Below, one piece after another: positions 34,859-43,536 of a stretch of 64,000 nucleotides of DNA (its first letter is position 1; every line of letters begins with the position of its first letter). Origin of the DNA: Phenylobacterium sp. (GTDB lineage Bacteria > Pseudomonadota > Alphaproteobacteria > Caulobacterales > Caulobacteraceae); assembly GCF_030681155.1 (NCBI RefSeq), contig NZ_JAUXXE010000065.1, positions 41,294 through 105,293 on the forward strand, read 5' to 3'. The notes below the pieces were generated by a model. The model was not told the DNA's origin and did not search any database. It was given only the letters and a program-made list of their open reading frames with translations. Made by a program: the position numbers and the translations under genes.

Positions 34859-35834
34859 TCTGGACCTGGAGGACTTCCTCCGTCACGGCGGCCGGCTGGC
34901 CGCGGCGCGGCGCGCGTTTCCGGACGCGCCCACGCCGTGGCTGGACCTGTCGACGGGCATCAACCCGCGTCCCTGGAAGGGGGCGCGGGCCACCGCCGCG
35001 AGCCTGACGCGGTTGCCTGATCCTGATGAGATCAAGGCCTTGGAGGCTGCGGCCGCCGCGGCCTTTGGCGTATCGTCTGATCGTGTGGCCGCAGTGCCGG
35101 GCGCCGAGGCGGCCTTGCGCGCCTTGCCCCGCCTGCTGGGCGCGCGCTCGGTCGCGATCGCCGCCCCGACCTATGGCGGTCATGCCGAGGCCTGGCGCTT
35201 GGCAGGAGCCAAGGTTCGTTGTGTCGCGCCAGGGGACCTCAGCGCCGTGGCCAGCGAGGCGGTGGTGGTGGTCAATCCGAACAATCCTGACGGCGCACGC
35301 CGCGAGGATCTGGAGGCCGGCGACCGCTGGCTGATCGTCGATGAGTCCTTTGTCGAGACCGCGCCGGAACTCAGCGTCGCCGTCCGCGCCGGCCATCGGC
35401 TGATCGTGCTGCGCTCGTTCGGCAAGTTCTATGGCCTGGCGGGCGTCCGGTTGGGGTTCGTGATCGCCGAGCCGGGGTTGGCCGCGCGGGTCGCCGCACA
35501 GTTCGGTGACTGGCCGGTCAGCGCCGAGGCCATCGCCGCCGGCACGGCCGCCTATGCAGACCATGCTTGGCGCGAACGCACCGCCGCGCGCCTGGCCAAG
35601 GATGCGGCGCGCCTGGACGGGCTGCTCGCCGCCAACGGTTTCGAGGTGCTCGGCGGCACGTCGCTGTTCCGCCTGGCCTCCACCCCTGACGCCGCCCGCC
35701 GTTTCACCGCCCTGGCGCGGCGCGGCGTGCTCACACGGCCCTTTTCCGATCAGCCGACCTGGCTCAGGTTCGGCCTGCCGAAACCCAAAGACTGGCCCAG
35801 ACTGCAATCCGCCCTGGAGGGCTCCCGCCGATGA
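34833..35834 (+). CDS. cobC: L-threonine-O-3-phosphate decarboxylase / CobC-type PLP enzyme
   Basis: This 333-residue fold-type I PLP enzyme has LDLSTGINPRPW at the N-terminus and VLRSFGKFYGLAGVRLGF with the PLP-binding Lys, typical of CobC/CobD decarboxylases making aminopropanol phosphate for the cobamide side chain. The start chosen overlaps the end of btuB by 26 bases; a GTG shortly downstream (34842) is an alternative. It overlaps cobO (ATGA). Confidence 0.88.
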   Translation: MSVSAPASDLDLEDFLRHGGRLAAARRAFPDAPTPWLDLSTGINPRPWKGARATAASLTRLPDPDEIKALEAAAAAAFGVSSDRVAAVPGAEAALRALPRLLGARSVAIAAPTYGGHAEAWRLAGAKVRCVAPGDLSAVASEAVVVVNPNNPDGARREDLEAGDRWLIVDESFVETAPELSVAVRAGHRLIVLRSFGKFYGLAGVRLGFVIAEPGLAARVAAQFGDWPVSAEAIAAGTAAYADHAWRERTAARLAKDAARLDGLLAANGFEVLGGTSLFRLASTPDAARRFTALARRGVLTRPFSDQPTWLRFGLPKPKDWPRLQSALEGSRR

Positions 35835-36448
35835 GCGACGAAGAAGACGTCAAGAACGCCGAGCACAAGGCCGCCATGCAGGCGCTGAAGGCTGAACGCG
35901 ACGAGCTGATGGCCACCAAGACCGACGAGGCGCCGGGCCTGCTGCTGGTCCACACCGGCGACGGAAAGGGCAAGTCGACGGCCGCCTTCGGCATGGTCGC
36001 CCGCGCCATGGGCTGGAACCAGAAGGTCGGCATCGTCCAGTACATCAAGGGCAAGTGGATCACTGGCGAGCGGCAGTTCTTCAAGAAGTTCCCTGGCCAG
36101 GTCCGCTACGAGATCATGGGCCAGGGCTTCACCTGGGACACCCAGGACCGCGCCCAGGACATCGAGGCCGCGCAGGCCGCCTGGGCTACTTCGGTCGAGA
36201 TGCTGCACGATCCCGAACTCGACCTGGTGATTTTGGACGAGCTGAACATCGCCCTGCGCTACGACTATCTCGACATCGACAAGGTGGTCGCAGACCTGAA
36301 CGCCCGGCCGCGCGACAAGCACGTGGTCATCACCGGTCGCAACGCCAAGCCGGAGCTGCTGGCCATCGCCGACCTCGTCACCGAGATGACCCTGGTCAAG
36401 CATCCGTTCGAGCAGGGTATCAAGGCCCAGCGCGGGATCGACTTTTGA
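35831..36448 (+). CDS. cobO: Cob(I)yrinic acid a,c-diamide adenosyltransferase
   Basis: The 205-residue protein has the P-loop LLLVHTGDGKGKSTAAFG and the CobO/BtuR segments MGWNQKVGIVQYIKGKW and LVILDELNIALRYDYL. It adds the upper 5'-deoxyadenosyl ligand. It overlaps cobC by 4 bases and btuF begins in its stop codon. Confidence 0.94.
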   Translation: MSDEEDVKNAEHKAAMQALKAERDELMATKTDEAPGLLLVHTGDGKGKSTAAFGMVARAMGWNQKVGIVQYIKGKWITGERQFFKKFPGQVRYEIMGQGFTWDTQDRAQDIEAAQAAWATSVEMLHDPELDLVILDELNIALRYDYLDIDKVVADLNARPRDKHVVITGRNAKPELLAIADLVTEMTLVKHPFEQGIKAQRGIDF

Positions 36449-37305
36449 GCTGGAGGATCACCCGGCGCGCGGTGCTCGCTTCCGGCGCCGTGGTGGGACT
36501 GGGCGGGGCGGCGACGGGCGATCCGCGCCGTATCGTCTCGCTCAATCCCTGCCTGGACGTGATCCTCGTACATGTGGCCGACCGCGCTCAGATCGCTGCC
36601 CTTAGCCACTATTCCCACGAACCTTCCAGCTCCAGCCTAGGCGAGCTGGGGCGGACCTTTCCGTTCACCTATGAGAGCGCCGAGGAGGTGCTGGCCCTGC
36701 GGCCGGACCTGGTGCTGACCGGCCGCCATTCCTCGCCTGCGACCCGTGCGGCGCTGAAGCGGCTGCACATTCGCGCCGAGCTGTTCGGCGTCCCCAATAC
36801 GTTCGAGGAGAGCTTGGCGCAGGTGCGTCAGGTGGCCCGCGCTGTCCATCGCCCGGCGCGCGGCGAGGCGCTGGTCGCCAGGATCGAAGCGGCCGTAGCT
36901 GCGTCCGCCCCGCCGCCGGGTACGCCGAAGCTGACCGCTTTGGTCTATCAGTCCGGCGGCTTCGCCTCGGCCCAGGGGACGCTGATGGACGACATGATGC
37001 GCCGCGCCGGCTTCGAGAACGCCGCCTCGCGCTATGGCCTGAAGAGAACAGGCAACGTCCCGCTGGAACTTCTGGTGGCCGATCCGCCTGACGTGCTGCT
37101 GGCTGGGGAGACCAAGCCCGGCGCGCCGACCTGGGCCGACCGGGTGCTGAACCACCCGGCCCTCTCGCGGGTCGCTCACCAAATGCACCGCGCCAGTTTC
37201 CCGCAGCAGCTCACCTTCTGCGGCGGGCCGGTGCTGATCCAGACCGCCGCGATGCTGGTCCGCGCCCGGCAGGGCGCCTTGCGCGCCAGAGAGGCCCGCG
37301 CATGA
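36445..37305 (+). CDS. btuF: Cobalamin ABC transporter periplasmic binding protein
   Basis: The 286-residue protein starts at a TTG overlapping the cobO stop (TTGA), with a Tat-like N-terminus (SWRITRRAVLASGAVVG). The type III periplasmic-binding fold is seen in RRIVSLNPCLDVILVHVADRAQI, SAEEVLALRPDLVLTGRHSS and the C-terminal FCGGPVLIQTAAML. A long upstream frame is a shadow of cobO. It is adjacent to its permease and ATPase genes. Confidence 0.88.
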   Translation: MSWRITRRAVLASGAVVGLGGAATGDPRRIVSLNPCLDVILVHVADRAQIAALSHYSHEPSSSSLGELGRTFPFTYESAEEVLALRPDLVLTGRHSSPATRAALKRLHIRAELFGVPNTFEESLAQVRQVARAVHRPARGEALVARIEAAVAASAPPPGTPKLTALVYQSGGFASAQGTLMDDMMRRAGFENAASRYGLKRTGNVPLELLVADPPDVLLAGETKPGAPTWADRVLNHPALSRVAHQMHRASFPQQLTFCGGPVLIQTAAMLVRARQGALRAREARA

Positions 37306-38279
37306 CCCGCCGCCAGACCACCATTCTCGCCCTGATCGTGCTGACCATCCTGCTGTCGATGGTCAGCATGGCGGCCGGCCGGGTCTGGACGCCATTCAGC
37401 GCGTGGACGGATCACAGCGATCCGCGCTGGGCGATCATCTTCGAGCTGCGACTGCCGCGCACCATCCTGGCGATCGGCGTCGGCGCTGCGCTTGGCATGG
37501 CCGGGGCGGCGATGCAGGGCTACACCCGCAACCCGCTGGCCGATCCGGGCGCGCTGGGCGTCTCGTCGATGGCCGCTCTAGGCGCGGTGCTGACCCTCTA
37601 TCTGGGCGCCGGCGCGGCTGAGCCCTGGGTGATCGCCACCGCCGCCATGATCGGCGCCCTGATCGCGGTCATGTTACTGCTGGCGCTGTCGGGCCAGGCC
37701 TCCAGCATCGTCACCTTCATCCTAGCCGGGGTGATCTTGCAGACCATGGCCGGGGCGGGCGTGGCCCTGGCGCTCAGTCTCGCGCCCAATCCCTGGGCGG
37801 TGAACGAGATCATCAACTGGCTGATGGGCTCGCTCGCCGACCGCAGCATCGGCGAGGTGCAGATGGCCTTGCCGTTGATCGCCGCCGGCTGCGTGATGCT
37901 GGTGTTCATCGGGCGGGGCCTGGACGCCCTGACCCTCGGCGAGACCGGTGCGCGCTCGCTCGGCGTGAACATGACCGCCACCCGCTGGATCTTGGCGATC
38001 GGCGTGGCCCTGACCGCAGGCGCCAGCGTCGCCGTCACCGGCGTCATCGGCTTCGTCGGCCTGATCGTCCCACACCTGCTCCGGCCCCTGGTGGGCGCCA
38101 GGCCCGGGGGCCTGTTGATCCCCAGCGCCATCGGCGGGGCGGTGCTGGTGCTGGCCGCCGACATCGCCGTGCGGCTGACCCCCGCCGCCAGCGAGGTGAA
38201 GCTGGGCGTCGCCATGGCCGTGCTTGGCGGGCCGTTCTTCTTCGTCCTGCTGCTCTCGCTTCGCCGGAGGATCGCATGA
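37302..38279 (+). CDS. btuC: Cobalamin ABC transporter permease (FecCD/BtuC family)
   Basis: The 325-residue membrane protein has about ten hydrophobic helices and FecCD signatures RLPRTILAIGVGAALGMAGAAMQGYTRNPLADPGALGVS and VTGVIGFVGLIVPHLLR. It overlaps btuF and btuD by 4 bases each. The riboswitch-controlled context gives the cobalamin assignment over siderophore. Confidence 0.9.
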   Translation: MTRRQTTILALIVLTILLSMVSMAAGRVWTPFSAWTDHSDPRWAIIFELRLPRTILAIGVGAALGMAGAAMQGYTRNPLADPGALGVSSMAALGAVLTLYLGAGAAEPWVIATAAMIGALIAVMLLLALSGQASSIVTFILAGVILQTMAGAGVALALSLAPNPWAVNEIINWLMGSLADRSIGEVQMALPLIAAGCVMLVFIGRGLDALTLGETGARSLGVNMTATRWILAIGVALTAGASVAVTGVIGFVGLIVPHLLRPLVGARPGGLLIPSAIGGAVLVLAADIAVRLTPAASEVKLGVAMAVLGGPFFFVLLLSLRRRIA

Positions 38280-39052
38280 GCACGCTCAGCGCTCACGACA
38301 TCGAGGTCCGTCTCGGCGGCAAGCCGGTGGTGGCCGGCGTCGCGGCGACCTTCCAATCGGGCACGGTCACCGCGATCCTGGGTCCGAACGGGGCGGGCAA
38401 GTCGACCCTGCTCGCCTGCCTGGCGGGGCTGCGCAAACCGGGCGCCGGCCGCGTCCGTCTCGATGAGGCCGACGTGCTGTCGATGCCCGCCCGCGCCCGC
38501 GCGCGGCGTATCGGCTTCATCCCCCAGACCGCCGAAGTCGCCTGGGCGGTCGAGGCCCGGATCCTGGTCGGCCTGGGCCGCACGCCGTTCATCGGCTCCA
38601 GCGGACTGTCGCTGGAAGACGCGGCCGCCATCGACCGCGCCATGGACGCCGCCGGCGTCACTGAACTGGCCGACCGCGACGTCACCACGCTATCGGGCGG
38701 CGAACGGGGCAGGGTGCTGATCGCCCGCGCCCTGGCCGGCGACCCCGAATGGCTGCTGGCCGACGAGCCGCTCACTGGCCTCGATCCCGGCCACCAGCTC
38801 GACGCCGGCGAGCTCTTCCGCGCCATGGCCCATGAGCAGGGGCGGGGCGTGATCGTCACCCTGCACGACCTGTCGCTGGCCGCGCGCATCGCCGACCGGA
38901 TCATCGTCATGGCGGCCGGCAAGGGGCTGGCCGACGGCCCGCCATCGGAAGCGCTTTCGCCCGATGTGATGGCCCGCGCCTACGGCGTTCGCGCCCGGGT
39001 GATCGAAGGCGCCGGCGGACCGCTGATCGAGATCGTCGGGCGTGGCGGCTGA
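38276..39052 (+). CDS. btuD: Cobalamin ABC transporter ATP-binding protein
   Basis: The 258-residue ATPase has Walker A GPNGAGKST, the signature LSGGERGRV and Walker B EWLLADEPLTGLDP. It overlaps btuC by 4 bases and cbiB by 11, completing a BtuFCD importer for the BtuB-delivered substrate. Confidence 0.9.
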   Translation: MSTLSAHDIEVRLGGKPVVAGVAATFQSGTVTAILGPNGAGKSTLLACLAGLRKPGAGRVRLDEADVLSMPARARARRIGFIPQTAEVAWAVEARILVGLGRTPFIGSSGLSLEDAAAIDRAMDAAGVTELADRDVTTLSGGERGRVLIARALAGDPEWLLADEPLTGLDPGHQLDAGELFRAMAHEQGRGVIVTLHDLSLAARIADRIIVMAAGKGLADGPPSEALSPDVMARAYGVRARVIEGAGGPLIEIVGRGG

Positions 39053-40136
39053 TCCTTGGCTGGTCCTCGCCGCCGCGGCGGTGGAGGGCGTGGCCGGCTA
39101 TCCGCGCAGGCTGCACACCGTTGTCCCGCATCCGGTCGCCTGGATCGGCTGGCAGCTTCGCGCGCTTGAGCGATGGCTGAACCGAGGTGGCGATCTCGCC
39201 CGCCGGATCGCCGGCCTCGCCACCCTGCTGATCGCCGCCGGATCAGCGGCGGGCGCTGGTTTGCTGCTCGACCATCTGCTCACCGGCTGGGCCGTAATCC
39301 TGGCCGCGCTCGTGGGCTCCCTGGGCCTCGCCGCCCGCAGCCTCTACGACCACGTCGCCGCCGTCAGCCGCGCGCTCTCACCCCACGAGTCTTTCCTCCC
39401 CTGCGCAGCGGGGGAGGGGGACCGCCCGCAGGGTGGTGGAGGGGGCGAGCCTCAAGCTCAGCGCCTAGTCGCGCCCCCTCCACCGGCTTCGCCGGTCCCC
39501 CTCCCCCATGAATGGGGGAGGAAAGAAACTCAGTCGACTGAGGGGGACTACAATCTTCCCGCCGCCCGCGCCGCCGTCGCCATGATCGTCGGTCGCGACA
39601 CCGGGTGCCTTGACGAAGAAGGCGTCGCCGCCGCCGCCCTGGAGAGCCTGGCCGAGAGCTTCAACGACGGGGTGGTCGCGCCGCTATTCTGGTTCCTGGT
39701 CGGCGGGCTCGCGGGCCTGTTCGCGTACAAGGCCGTCAACACCGCTGACAGCATCATCGGCCACCGGGAAGAGCCCTATCGCTGCTTCGGCTGGGCGGCG
39801 GCCCGCACCGACGACCTGATGAACCTGATCCCGGCCCGCATCGCCGGCGCCCTTATCGCGCTCGCCGCCGGACGTGGCTGGACTGTGATGCTGCGTGACG
39901 CAGCCAAGCACGCCTCGCCCAATTCCGGCTGGCCCGAAGCGGCCGTGGCCGGAGCGCTCGGCGTGCAACTCGGCGGGCCGGCCAGCTATGACGGCGTCGC
40001 CCACGAGCGCCCGACCTTCGGGGATGGCCCGCGCCCATCGCCTCTGGACCTGCACCGGGGGCTTGGGCTCTATCTGCGCGCCTGCGCGATCCTCGCCGCA
40101 GCACTCGCCCTGGGAGGTCTGGCATGGCCGCGTTGA
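39042..40136 (+). CDS. cbiB: Adenosylcobinamide-phosphate synthase with in-frame repeat insertion
   Basis: The 364-residue membrane protein (CbiB, also called CobD) begins at a GTG. It has EGVAGYPRRLHTVVPHPVAWIGW, MIVGRDTGCLDEEGVAAAALESLAESFNDGVVAPLFW and NTADSIIGHR. It attaches aminopropanol phosphate to cobyric acid. Residues ~117-162 (Pro, Gly, Glu rich) have no counterpart in the family and are encoded by a palindromic repeat at 39391-39526. Removing them leaves about 318 residues, the usual length. The frame is intact, and the flanks DHVAAVSRAL and PAARAAVAMIVGRD would be adjacent in a normal enzyme. Confidence 0.9.
   Translation: MAADPWLVLAAAAVEGVAGYPRRLHTVVPHPVAWIGWQLRALERWLNRGGDLARRIAGLATLLIAAGSAAGAGLLLDHLLTGWAVILAALVGSLGLAARSLYDHVAAVSRALSPHESFLPCAAGEGDRPQGGGGGEPQAQRLVAPPPPASPVPLPHEWGRKETQSTEGDYNLPAARAAVAMIVGRDTGCLDEEGVAAAALESLAESFNDGVVAPLFWFLVGGLAGLFAYKAVNTADSIIGHREEPYRCFGWAAARTDDLMNLIPARIAGALIALAAGRGWTVMLRDAAKHASPNSGWPEAAVAGALGVQLGGPASYDGVAHERPTFGDGPRPSPLDLHRGLGLYLRACAILAAALALGGLAWPR
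39391..39526. repeat. Palindromic repeat inserted inside cbiB
   Basis: The element is bounded by a perfect 11-bp inverted repeat (CTTTCCTCCCC at 39391 / GGGGAGGAAAG at 39515) and contains nested inner arms (GGTGGAGGGGGCG / CGCCCCCTCCACC-like, and CCGGCTTCGCCGG). The same kind of CTCCCCC/GGGGGAGG-based element occurs at 57224-57333. Confidence 0.85.
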
Positions 40137-41590
40137 TGATCCAGGGCTGCGGCTCCGATGTCGGCAAGTCGGTGCTGGTCGCCGGCCTCTGCCGGCTGTT
40201 CACCAATCGCGGCCTGACCGTGCGACCGTTCAAGCCCCAGAACATGTCCAACAACGCCGCCGTCACCATTGATGGCGGCGAGATCGGCCGCGCCCAGGCG
40301 CTGCAGGCCATCGCCTGCCGCACGCCGGCGACCGTCCACATGAACCCGGTGTTGCTGAAGCCGCAAAGCGATGTCGGCGCTCAATTGGTGGTGTGCGGCC
40401 AGATGGCCGGCACCTGGAAAGCGGCGGCCTATCAGGACCGCAAGGCCGGCCTGCTCGACGTGGTGGTCGAGAGCTTTCGGATCCTGGAAGCGCAAAGCGA
40501 CCTGGTCATCGTCGAGGGCGCGGGCAGTCCGGCCGAGATCAATCTGCGGGCCGGCGACATCGCCAATATGGGTTTCGCCCGCGCCGCAAATGTGCCGGTG
40601 GTGCTGGTCGGCGACATCGACCGCGGTCATGTGATCGCCGCCCTCGTCGGCGCCTATGAGGTGCTGGAGCCGGCGGACCGCGACATGATCGCCGGCTTCC
40701 TGATCAACAAGTTCCGCGGCGATCCGGCCCTGTTTGACGACGGCCGCGCCGAGATCGTGCGTCGCACCGGCTGGCCTGACTGCGGCATGGCCACCTGGCT
40801 CGCCGCCGCACGCCGCCTGCCGGCCGAGGATGCGGTGGTGCTGGATCAGGCGAGCGTCCGCCAAGGCCGCAAGGTGAAGGTCGTCGCGCCCTTGCTCTCG
40901 CGCATCGCCAATTTCGACGACTTCGATCCGCTGCGTTCAGAGCCGGAGGTCGATTTCGGCTTCGTGCCGCCAGGAACCGCGCTGCCCGGCGACGCCGATC
41001 TGGTCATCCTGCCCGGCACCAAGGCGACGCTCGGCGACCTGACCTTCCTGCGCGCCCAGGGCTGGGACATCGACATCGCCGCCCATGTCCGCCGCGGCGG
41101 CCGGGTGCTGGGCATCTGCGGCGGGTTTCAGATGCTGGGGCGCACGATTAGCGATCCCGACGGCGTCGAAGGCCCCCCGGGACAGGCCCAGGGCCTTGGC
41201 CTGCTCGAAATCGACACGGTGCTGACCGGCGACAAGGTGCTGCGCAGGGCGTCGGGCCAGCTCGCCTCCGGCGGCGCCTTCGAGGGCTACGAAATCCATG
41301 TCGGCCGCACCGAAGGTCCCGCCCTGCAACGCCCGCTGCTGATCCGCGACGACGGGTCGGGCGAGGGGGCGATCTCGCCCGACGGACGGGTGTCGGGCGC
41401 CTATGTCCACGGCCTGTTCGGCCTGGCCTCAGCCCGCGCCGCCTTCCTGGCTGAACTGGGCGCGTCTTCCGATGGGGTCAATGAAGCGACTCGCGTCGAT
41501 GCGGCGCTGGACGAGATCGCCGAACGGCTGGAACAGGCCTTCGACATCCCCCTCCTGGCGTCCATCGCCGGCTTGGAGCCACGACCATGA
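40124..41590 (+). CDS. cobQ: Cobyric acid synthase
   Basis: The 488-residue protein has an N-terminal dethiobiotin-synthetase-like ATPase domain (MIQGCGSDVGKSVLVAGLCR, PFKPQNMSNNAAVT) and a C-terminal class I amidotransferase-like domain with nucleophile Cys in VLGICGGFQMLGR and the His of AYVHGLFG. It amidates four side chains of adenosylcobyrinic acid diamide. The ATG has GGAGG 7 bases upstream although it overlaps cbiB by 13 bases. Confidence 0.94.
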   Translation: MAALMIQGCGSDVGKSVLVAGLCRLFTNRGLTVRPFKPQNMSNNAAVTIDGGEIGRAQALQAIACRTPATVHMNPVLLKPQSDVGAQLVVCGQMAGTWKAAAYQDRKAGLLDVVVESFRILEAQSDLVIVEGAGSPAEINLRAGDIANMGFARAANVPVVLVGDIDRGHVIAALVGAYEVLEPADRDMIAGFLINKFRGDPALFDDGRAEIVRRTGWPDCGMATWLAAARRLPAEDAVVLDQASVRQGRKVKVVAPLLSRIANFDDFDPLRSEPEVDFGFVPPGTALPGDADLVILPGTKATLGDLTFLRAQGWDIDIAAHVRRGGRVLGICGGFQMLGRTISDPDGVEGPPGQAQGLGLLEIDTVLTGDKVLRRASGQLASGGAFEGYEIHVGRTEGPALQRPLLIRDDGSGEGAISPDGRVSGAYVHGLFGLASARAAFLAELGASSDGVNEATRVDAALDEIAERLEQAFDIPLLASIAGLEPRP

Positions 41591-42618
41591 ACCGGCCCGC
41601 CATCACTCCGCTCGATCGCACCAACGAGGCCGCGTACCGCGCCCTGGTCGATGGCAAGGCCAAGCCGCTCGGCGCGCTGGGCAAGGTTGAGGACCTCGCG
41701 ATCCATCTGGCTCTGGTCGCCGGCCGCCCGAACCCTAACTATGAGCGCGCCCTGCTGTTGGTCTTCGCCGGGGACCACGGCCTGACGGAATCCGGCGTCT
41801 CGGCCTATCCCTCGGCGGTCACCGTCGCGATGGTGGCGACTCTGCTGGCGGGCCGGGCCAGCGCCAACGCCTTCGCGCGCGCGGTCGGCGCCGAGGTCAA
41901 GGTGGTGGACGCCGGCGTCGCCGCCGATCTCGCGCCCCACCCTCTCCTGATCGACGCCAAGGTCCGCAAGGGCACGCGCAACGCCGCGCTCGGCTCGGCC
42001 ATGACGGCCGAGGAAGTGGAATCGGCCCTGGCCCGCGGTGCGGCCATCGCCCGCCGCGCCAAGGACGACGGTTTCGATATCCTCGCGCTCGGCGAGATGG
42101 GCATCGGCAACACCGCCTCGGCGGCCCTGCTACTGCATCGCCTGGGTCCGGCCGACTTGCCCGACTGCATCGGTCCGGGGGCGGGCCACGACGCCGAGGG
42201 CATGGCTCGCAAGCGCGCCGTGCTGGAAACCGCCGCCGCACGTACGCCGGTGATCGAACCGCTGCAGGTCGCCGCCCAGTTCGGCGGCCTGGAGATCCTG
42301 ATGATGGCCGGGGCCATCTTGGGAGCGGCCTCCGAGCGCGTGCCGGTGCTGATCGACGGGTTCATCGTCGGCGCTGCGGCTCTGCTGGCCATTCGCCTCG
42401 ATCCTGCCGCCGCCGACTATTGCATCTTCGCGCATCGCTCCGCCGAGCGTGGACACGAGGTGATGCTCACCGCCCTTGGGGCCGAGCCCCTGCTCGATCT
42501 CTCGCTGCGCCTTGGCGAGGGAACCGGGGCGCTGCTGGCCCTGCCGTTGGTTCGCGCGGCCGCCGGCCTGCTCGCCGAGGTGGCCAGCCTCGACGACGTC
42601 CTGGCGGGACGGCTGTGA
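41587..42618 (+). CDS. cobT: Nicotinate-nucleotide:dimethylbenzimidazole phosphoribosyltransferase
   Basis: The 343-residue protein shows CobT signatures LVFAGDHGLTESGVSAYPSAVT, LGEMGIGNTASAALL and LIDGFIVGAAALLA. It makes alpha-ribazole phosphate, the lower-ligand precursor. It overlaps cobQ by 4 bases and cobS begins at a GTG in its stop (GTGA). Confidence 0.94.
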   Translation: MNRPAITPLDRTNEAAYRALVDGKAKPLGALGKVEDLAIHLALVAGRPNPNYERALLLVFAGDHGLTESGVSAYPSAVTVAMVATLLAGRASANAFARAVGAEVKVVDAGVAADLAPHPLLIDAKVRKGTRNAALGSAMTAEEVESALARGAAIARRAKDDGFDILALGEMGIGNTASAALLLHRLGPADLPDCIGPGAGHDAEGMARKRAVLETAAARTPVIEPLQVAAQFGGLEILMMAGAILGAASERVPVLIDGFIVGAAALLAIRLDPAAADYCIFAHRSAERGHEVMLTALGAEPLLDLSLRLGEGTGALLALPLVRAAAGLLAEVASLDDVLAGRL

Positions 42619-43403
42619 GCCGCCTGTCGCATCAGTTCCAGCTCTTTCTCTGCGCGGTGCAGTTCCTGACCCGCATCCCGACGCCAGCCCTGCGGGACTT
42701 CCAGCCTGACTGGATCTCGCGCAGCGCCCGCTACTTCCCGCTGGTCGGCCTGCTGGTCGGCGGCGGCTGCGCGGCAGTGTTCTGGAGCGCCTCGCTGATC
42801 TGGAGCGGCTGGCTGCCCGCCCTGCTCGCCATCGCGGCAGGGGTGTTGATCACCGGGGCCTTCCACGAGGACGGCCTGGCCGACACCGCCGACGGCCTGG
42901 GCGGCGGCACGACTGTCGCCAAGCGCCTCACCATCATGAAGGATAGCCGGATCGGGACCTATGGCGCCCTGGCGCTGGGCCTGACCCTGGCGATCAAGGC
43001 CGCAGCCCTGGCCACCCTGCCGGCTGGACTTGGCGCCTGGACTCTGGTCGCCGCCCACGGCGCGGGACGCGGCGCCTCGGTGCTGGCCATGCGCGCCTTG
43101 CCCTATGTCGGCGACGCCAAGGTCGGCAAGTGGAAACCTTCGCCCGCCGATCTCAGCCTGGCCGAGGTGCTGACGGCGGTGGCGGTGGCGGGCCTGCCCC
43201 TGGCTCTGTCCCCCGACGGCGTGGTCGGACTGGCCATCCTTATCGGCGCGATCCTGGCTTTGGCAGTGTCGCTGATCGCGCGTAGATTGCTGGGCGGCTA
43301 TACTGGAGATGTGCTTGGCGCCATCGAACAGGTCTTCGAGCTTGGCTTTGTATTGGGTGTCGCTGCGAGTCTGGGCGTCGCGAACACGTTTTCGCGAACT
43401 TGA
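42615..43403 (+). CDS. cobS: Adenosylcobinamide-GDP ribazoletransferase
   Basis: The 262-residue membrane protein has FLCAVQFLTRIPTP, ITGAFHEDGLADTADGLGGG and MKDSRIGTYGALAL, all typical of CobS. It joins the nucleotide loop, the last step of cobalamin assembly. The GTG start overlaps the cobT stop; the longer frame upstream lies within cobT. It ends the operon. Confidence 0.94.
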   Translation: MSRLSHQFQLFLCAVQFLTRIPTPALRDFQPDWISRSARYFPLVGLLVGGGCAAVFWSASLIWSGWLPALLAIAAGVLITGAFHEDGLADTADGLGGGTTVAKRLTIMKDSRIGTYGALALGLTLAIKAAALATLPAGLGAWTLVAAHGAGRGASVLAMRALPYVGDAKVGKWKPSPADLSLAEVLTAVAVAGLPLALSPDGVVGLAILIGAILALAVSLIARRLLGGYTGDVLGAIEQVFELGFVLGVAASLGVANTFSRT

Positions 43404-43536
43404 ATGGTCGGACAAATAGCCGCGTTATCCGGTCGTTATTATGCTTTCGCGCGTCTGGCTTGACGCCTAGGCTTCGAATTCCTGGGAGATCTGTCGCCTC
43501 CCCGACGGACGGCTGGGGCGAGCATCGATCTACTTG

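Noticed and set aside
34308..35807. 499-codon minus-strand frame opposite btuB/cobC
   Set aside because: It is antisense to motif-verified genes, and its translation is low-complexity Arg/Ser text.
43378..43397. TCGCGAA/TTCGCGA inverted repeat at the end of cobS as a terminator
   Set aside because: The stem is short, there is no T-run and it overlaps the coding end.
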